Origin: a virus | Virus record (IMG/VR): IMGVR_UViG_3300022752_000229 | Span: 1 to 33,600 of that record | Strand: one strand, 5' to 3' | Length of the DNA stretch: 33,600 nucleotides | Shown: one piece after another, positions 30,490-33,600 of the stretch | Layout: each line of letters begins with the position of its first letter | Position numbering within the stretch: position 1 is the stretch's first letter | Notes under the pieces: model-generated | What the model was told of the DNA's origin: nothing | The model's database searches: none | What the model saw: only the letters and a program-made list of their open reading frames with translations | Translations under genes and position numbers: made by a program

Positions 30490-30837
30490 GCTGACCGCAG
30501 CGACCTAATCGAGTTCGGCTTTGGGCGATTTGAGCCACGCTTGGAGGTGCATCGCTTTGAGGGGCTGATGTATTTCGGGCAGGTGACAGTACCGGCCGAC
30601 GATCACGTTTCATGGCTGCTGGAACGCGAGATCGCGAGATCCGGCCTTCACGCATACTGGGTCAAGTTGATGCACGAGAACATCGAGGCTATGCCAGAGG
30701 ACTCGCAGATATCGGGACCGTATGGCATGTCGTGGACCAGGTGCCCGGAGGCAATAGGCGAACTGGCCCTTGACATGCTCGTGACCGTTGTTCGCGAGGC
30801 TATGGGGAGAATCATTCCGACAGTGACGCTCACATAG
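30466..30837 (+). CDS. Cassette 3 protein, unknown
   Basis: The 123-residue product starts at ATG 30466, and its residues 2-8 (SASSAGS) are encoded by the right arm of site S3. AGGAGG lies in the loop upstream. The body is mixed alpha/beta with VPADDHVSWLLEREI and CPEAIGELALDMLV. No family is recognised. The stop TAG at 30835-30837 is one base before the left arm of site S4. Confidence 0.55.
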   Translation: MSASSAGSADRSDLIEFGFGRFEPRLEVHRFEGLMYFGQVTVPADDHVSWLLEREIARSGLHAYWVKLMHENIEAMPEDSQISGPYGMSWTRCPEAIGELALDMLVTVVREAMGRIIPTVTLT

Positions 30838-30838
30838 C

Positions 30839-30924
30839 AGAACACGCAGGATCAGGAGCGGCGAACTATGAGCGACGACAACACGCAGGAGGGTGCCGAG
30901 CCGTCTCCTGCATCCGCTGGTTCT
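30839..30924 (+). repeat. attC-like site S4
   Basis: The left arm 30839-30862 and right arm 30901-30924 pair through AGAAC/GTTCT, GGAT/ATCC, CAGGAG/CTCCTG and CGG/CCG, with T30904 and C30911 unpaired. The middle block differs from S2 and S3 on both arms in a compensating way. The right arm is identical to S0. Confidence 0.7.
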
Positions 30925-30969
30925 GATTTTCGGGTGTTATCAAAACGATGCTGGTCGGCGTATAGATAG
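30868..30969 (+). CDS. Short frame across site S4, doubtful gene
   Basis: ATG 30868 opens 33 codons that read through the right arm (PSPASAGS) and stop 15 bases before the next gene. AGGAG is about 10 bases upstream. It resembles the beginning of the other cassette genes but carries no domain behind it, so it may be a degraded start or a leader frame. Confidence 0.3.
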   Translation: MSDDNTQEGAEPSPASAGSDFRVLSKRCWSAYR

Positions 30970-30984
30970 GTGGAGGTACTCAGC

Positions 30985-31221
30985 ATGAACAAAGATCAAA
31001 TCGACTACGACGACCTTATTCGCATCCGCGCTATCATTTCCTGCCTTACTTCAGACCTGTCGGAGATTCTCAGCGACGGCTTGCCGAAGCCACCCAAGAG
31101 GGGCCGCAGTAAACAGGATTGGATCGACGCAATGAGTGCGTATGAGGAATGGTATGAGGTGCGAGGGAACAGCCTCAAGGCGGCGGAAGAGTTCCTGAAG
31201 CAAACCGAAGGCTGGGTGTAG
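30985..31221 (+). CDS. Cassette 4 protein, unknown
   Basis: The 78-residue product starts at ATG 30985 with GGAGG at 30972-30976. It is mostly helical and acidic (IDYDDLIRIRAIISCLTSDLSEIL), with a basic middle (PKPPKRGRSKQDW) and a second helix (YEEWYEVRGNSLKAAEEFL). No family is recognised. The stop at 31221 is followed 8 bases later by AGAAC, the left part of site S5. Confidence 0.55.
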   Translation: MNKDQIDYDDLIRIRAIISCLTSDLSEILSDGLPKPPKRGRSKQDWIDAMSAYEEWYEVRGNSLKAAEEFLKQTEGWV

Positions 31222-31229
31222 GGATCATC

Positions 31230-31264
31230 AGAACCAGAATTAGGCGGCGAACTGGCAGCCTAAT
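31230..31264 (+). repeat. Partial attC-like site S5 (array end)
   Basis: AGAACCAG starts at 31230, 8 bases after a stop, as in S1-S4. ATTAGGC at 31239-31245 pairs with GCCTAAT at 31258-31264, but no GTTCT right end follows. It may be a decayed terminal site. No further copies were seen downstream. Confidence 0.4.
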
Positions 31265-31280
31265 CCGGGTGAGACCTACG

Positions 31281-31315
31281 TTTCGCGGCCAAACGGCGCG
31301 CACCGGCCCGCGAAA
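31281..31315 (+). terminator. Hairpin after the cassette region
   Basis: TTTCGCGGCC at 31281-31290 pairs with 31305-31315 over 10 base pairs with one bulge and a 14-base loop. It precedes the RusA promoter-like region by about 20 bases. A terminator separating the cassettes from the RusA gene is possible; there is no U-tract. Confidence 0.35.
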
Positions 31316-31345
31316 GGCGGCGAAGGCGGAGACTGCTTGACACGC

Positions 31346-31364
31346 TCGCGATAGTGCGGGCATG
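31346..31364 (+). promoter_or_regulatory. Leaderless promoter-like element of the RusA gene
   Basis: GATAGT at 31350-31355 ends 6 bases before the ATG at 31362, the same spacing as at 18565 and 18993, and the bases GGGCATG are shared. There is no ribosome-binding site. TTGACA at 31337-31342 is only 7 bases before the -10-like hexamer, so it cannot act as its normal -35. Confidence 0.45.
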
Positions 31365-31760
31365 ACAATCACGTTCTCTGTCCCAGGCGATCCCGTGCCG
31401 CAGCCGCGGCCGCGCGTTTCAACGCGGGGCGGGTTCGCTCGGGCGTATGTGCCAGCTCAGCATCCGGTGCATGCGTACCGCACCGCGATTGCAGAGGCGG
31501 CCGACGAGGCAGGTCTGGTCGCCCAAGACGAGCCAATCAGCGTCGTGATCGACGCGGTGTTCGTGCGGCCGAAGTCGCACTTACTGAAGCGCGGCGTCAA
31601 GCCAGACGCACCGAAGCTCCCCAGGCCCGATGTAGACAACATCGCCAAGGCCGTCCTAGACGCACTGCAGGACGTAATCGGCGATGACACGTGCGTGGCA
31701 CGCCTGGTGGTCGAGAAGAGCTACGGACAGGAGGCACGGACTACCGTGCGGATCGGATGA
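31362..31760 (+). CDS. rusA: RusA-type Holliday junction resolvase
   Basis: The 132-residue product is a RusA-family endonuclease that cuts four-way junctions in phage recombination and replication. The N-terminal signature is VPGDPVPQPRPRV and the catalytic acidic block is RPDVDNIAKAVLDAL (D90, D92, K96, D100) followed by GDD (D108-D109). Length is normal. The start lacks a Shine-Dalgarno sequence, in keeping with the leaderless promoter noted just upstream. It overlaps the next gene by ATGA. Confidence 0.92.
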   Translation: MTITFSVPGDPVPQPRPRVSTRGGFARAYVPAQHPVHAYRTAIAEAADEAGLVAQDEPISVVIDAVFVRPKSHLLKRGVKPDAPKLPRPDVDNIAKAVLDALQDVIGDDTCVARLVVEKSYGQEARTTVRIG

Positions 31761-32287
31761 TGAAGCCAGTTCATCGCAACATGTTCCCGCTGTTCCTGCA
31801 GTCGCTCGGCCACACTGGAACGGCCGTCGAGGTTGGCGTCGCCGAAGGAAACTACTCTCGGACGTTCCTTGATCTGTGGCCCGGCCCGTACGTCATGGTG
31901 GACCGCTGGTGCCATATCGAAGGCTACGACGATGTGATGAACGGGCCAGACGCTGAGCATGAGCTCAGGTTTCAGCAAGCCCTCGGTGTTGCCAATCAGC
32001 ACGCAAGCCGATGCCGCATCTGCCGCATGGACTCTGTGACGGCTGCTGCCACGTTCGCGGATCGCTCCCTCGATTTCGTATACATCGACGGCGACCACAG
32101 CTATGCCGGATGCAGGCGTGACATCCTGGCGTGGGCGCCGAAGGTGAAGGTCGGCGGCGTGCTGGCTGGGCACGACTACTACAACATTCCGCCCTTCGAG
32201 GTCCGCCGAGCCGTTGCGGAAACGTGCGGCGGCCCTTGCGGGATCACGCACGAAGCATGCCCGTCATGGTGGGTCATGGTTGGGTGA
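31757..32287 (+). CDS. SAM-dependent methyltransferase, class I
   Basis: The 176-residue product has the class I methyltransferase layout: motif I VEVGVAEG at residues 24-31, then DGDHSY at 111-116 and GGVLAGHDYY at 133-142, as in Methyltransf_24-type enzymes. Such phage proteins often act on sugars or small molecules, and two glycosyltransferases follow it. The exact start is ATG 31757 or 31760. The C-terminus is Cys- and Pro-rich (CGGPCGITHEACPSWW). The substrate is unknown. Confidence 0.8.
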   Translation: MMKPVHRNMFPLFLQSLGHTGTAVEVGVAEGNYSRTFLDLWPGPYVMVDRWCHIEGYDDVMNGPDAEHELRFQQALGVANQHASRCRICRMDSVTAAATFADRSLDFVYIDGDHSYAGCRRDILAWAPKVKVGGVLAGHDYYNIPPFEVRRAVAETCGGPCGITHEACPSWWVMVG

Positions 32288-32290
32288 ATC

Positions 32291-32581
32291 ATGGACAAGA
32301 GAACCCGCCAGCGGTTTGAGCGGATGTGGAAAGACGGCGTCGGGCTTGCCGACATCGCCGCCACGCTCGGCTATTCGTTCTCGACGCTTGCCAAGCTGCG
32401 GATGATCTACGGACTCGCAAAGCGATACGGAGCAGATGACGACGAGGCGCCGCCATCGCCGGAAGTTATTCGGCTGCGGTGCATGGCCCAGCAGACAAAC
32501 TGGACGCCGACAGAGCGACGCATGCGGTGGCAAGGGATGCCGCACACCATCTACCACGACACGCAGGGCTATGGCGACTAA
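32291..32581 (+). CDS. Small HTH protein, related to 27835 product
   Basis: The 96-residue product starts with an HTH-like region (RFERMWKDGVGLADIAATLGYSFSTLAKLRMIYGL) followed by SPEVIRLRCMAQQ. This matches the plan of the product at 27835-28143. It may be a DNA-binding regulator. It overlaps the following glycosyltransferase gene by 11 bases. Confidence 0.6.
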   Translation: MDKRTRQRFERMWKDGVGLADIAATLGYSFSTLAKLRMIYGLAKRYGADDDEAPPSPEVIRLRCMAQQTNWTPTERRMRWQGMPHTIYHDTQGYGD

Positions 32582-33341
32582 TCGATCCAAGAACACCTGC
32601 GTCGTGATGACTCTCTGCAGCCGGCCTGGCTACACGAAGACGGTGCTCGACGCCTTGGCCCGCTGCGATGACGTGGACCGCTTCCCGATTGGCCTGCTGT
32701 GCGAGCCCGTCAGCGACGAAGTTATCAGCATCGCTGCTCAGTTCACGAAGTTGCCGCACGTGAAGGCGTTCGTAATGGTCGGATCGCGGCGTGTCGGCTG
32801 CAACGTCAACACGTATTCGGCCCTGGCGTCCGGGTTCGACCACCACGATCGCGTGATCGCCCTCGAGGATGACACCGTCCCCGGCAGGGACTTTCTGCGA
32901 TTTGCCGACTGGGGGCTGACGCAATACGAAAAGGACACAACTGTCTTTTCGGTGTGCGGGTATCAGCGGACGCCAGTTCCCGAAGGTGGCTACCGTAACG
33001 CCGTCTTTCGTGAGCCTTGGTTCACGCCGTGGGGATGGGCAACGTGGCGAGATCGGTGGCACAGCATCCGCGAGCACTGGCCTGCAGATGATCGCCAGGT
33101 CTCGTGGGACACGGTGATCGACAAGATGACGCGCGGCCATAGGTGTGAAGTTCGGCCGATGCTGGCTCGCATTCAGAACATCGGCGCGGAAGGTGGTGCG
33201 CACGTGCCCGGCGCGGCGTGGCACGCTGCGCACCACCTGAACCGCCATTGGGTCGAGAGCGTGCCCGGCCCCCGCGTGGATGAATGGCACGAGGTTTCAG
33301 CATCCCAGACAAAGGCACTGCGGGCTGACGCCCCCTGCTAA
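32571..33341 (+). CDS. Glycosyltransferase, GNT-I-like fold
   Basis: The 256-residue product has an EDD metal-binding motif at residues 99-101 in VIALEDDTVPGRDFL and the block PWGWATWRDRW at 153-163, a combination typical of GNT-I-like or GT2-type bacterial glycosyltransferases. The N-terminal VVMTLCSRPGYTKTVLDALARC fits the nucleotide-binding strand and helix. I chose ATG 32571, although upstream codons are open. Together with the methyltransferase and the next gene it forms a small surface-sugar or modification cluster. Confidence 0.8.
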   Translation: MATNRSKNTCVVMTLCSRPGYTKTVLDALARCDDVDRFPIGLLCEPVSDEVISIAAQFTKLPHVKAFVMVGSRRVGCNVNTYSALASGFDHHDRVIALEDDTVPGRDFLRFADWGLTQYEKDTTVFSVCGYQRTPVPEGGYRNAVFREPWFTPWGWATWRDRWHSIREHWPADDRQVSWDTVIDKMTRGHRCEVRPMLARIQNIGAEGGAHVPGAAWHAAHHLNRHWVESVPGPRVDEWHEVSASQTKALRADAPC

Positions 33342-33343
33342 CC

Positions 33344-33600
33344 ATGCGACTGCTCACCTACTACACGCCGAGCCACGCCGAGATGTGCCGTCGCTTCGTG
33401 CTTTCGCGAGCGTGGGCATTCTCCGAAGTGCGTGCCCTCGAGTATCCGCAGACGTGCCCTTCCGCAGCGTTCAAGCAGCCCGGCTGGAATCGGTGCATGG
33501 ACGACAAGCTGGACGCGCTGTTGCGTCTGCCGCTGGACGGGGAGCCGACGCTCTACGTGGATGCCGATGTGATTCTGTTTCCTGGTGCGTGCCAGTGGGC
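33344..33600 (+). CDS. Glycosyltransferase-like gene, cut by window end
   Basis: ATG 33344 opens 85 codons that continue past the window edge. The visible part has a nucleotide-sugar transferase look: an N-terminal LLTYYTPSHAEMCRRFVLSR and a DxD motif in YVDADVILF (D73, D75). It begins 3 bases after the preceding glycosyltransferase stop. The family is tentative because the C-terminal part is missing. Confidence 0.65.
   Translation, partial: MRLLTYYTPSHAEMCRRFVLSRAWAFSEVRALEYPQTCPSAAFKQPGWNRCMDDKLDALLRLPLDGEPTLYVDADVILFPGACQW

Noticed and set aside
31337-31342. TTGACA as a -35 for the RusA gene
   Set aside because: It is only 7 bases from the GATAGT -10-like hexamer, and no -10 lies 16-18 bases downstream before the start codon.
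1-33600. tRNA genes, rRNA and CRISPR arrays
   Set aside because: No cloverleaf with a GGTTCRA T-arm, no rRNA-like stretch and no regularly spaced direct repeats were found on reading through. The repeats at 29494-31264 are inverted and separated by genes, unlike CRISPR.

Overview
The window is about 33.6 kb of GC-rich DNA and reads as one continuous stretch of a temperate, tailed double-stranded DNA phage or prophage with siphovirus gene order. Genes are densely packed, often with ATGA or GTGA stop/start overlaps, and almost all lie on the + strand. The host is not proven. The cysteine-rich small virion proteins, the style of the integrase and the many unfamiliar small proteins make a planctomycete-like host my best guess, but this is inference only.

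Layout. Positions 126-9936 hold the packaging, head and connector genes: small and large terminase, HK97-type portal, prohead protease, major capsid, connector, head-closure, neck and tail-terminator proteins, and the tail tube. Positions 9958-10607 hold a tail assembly chaperone pair joined by a -1 slippery site. A short tape measure gene follows (10612-12081), then unrecognised tail or virion proteins, one of which carries an AT-rich, cysteine-rich insert (13899-14543). Positions 14869-16942 hold a two-helix membrane protein, a small HELLH protein, a metallophosphoesterase and a DUF6378-like protein. A long hairpin separates these from a minus-strand unit containing a membrane protein and a tyrosine integrase (17021-18349).

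From 18565 to the right lies the early region. It has an excisionase-like protein, small proteins behind related promoters, a RecT-like annealing protein, a ParB-like protein, a PD-(D/E)XK nuclease-like protein next to a DNA adenine methylase, and a replication protein gene with a striking cluster of GTAACG/CGTTAC palindromes (probable origin). After these come a stand-alone LexA-type DNA-binding domain, a DnaN-type sliding clamp, HTH proteins and a second metallophosphoesterase. Positions 28923-31264 form an accessory region. The right end carries a RusA resolvase, a SAM methyltransferase and two glycosyltransferases, the last cut by the window edge.

The most unusual structure is at 29494-31264. 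Single small genes are separated by imperfect inverted repeats that begin with AGAAC and end with GTTCT. Four complete sites share two bulged bases at fixed positions, while their stem sequences differ by compensating changes. This is the architecture of integron attC sites, although the outer core does not match the classical GTTRRRY consensus. No integron integrase is visible here. I read the region as a candidate phage-borne gene-cassette array.

No tRNA, rRNA, CRISPR array or insertion sequence was found. No recognisable endolysin, DNA polymerase, helicase or primase was found.
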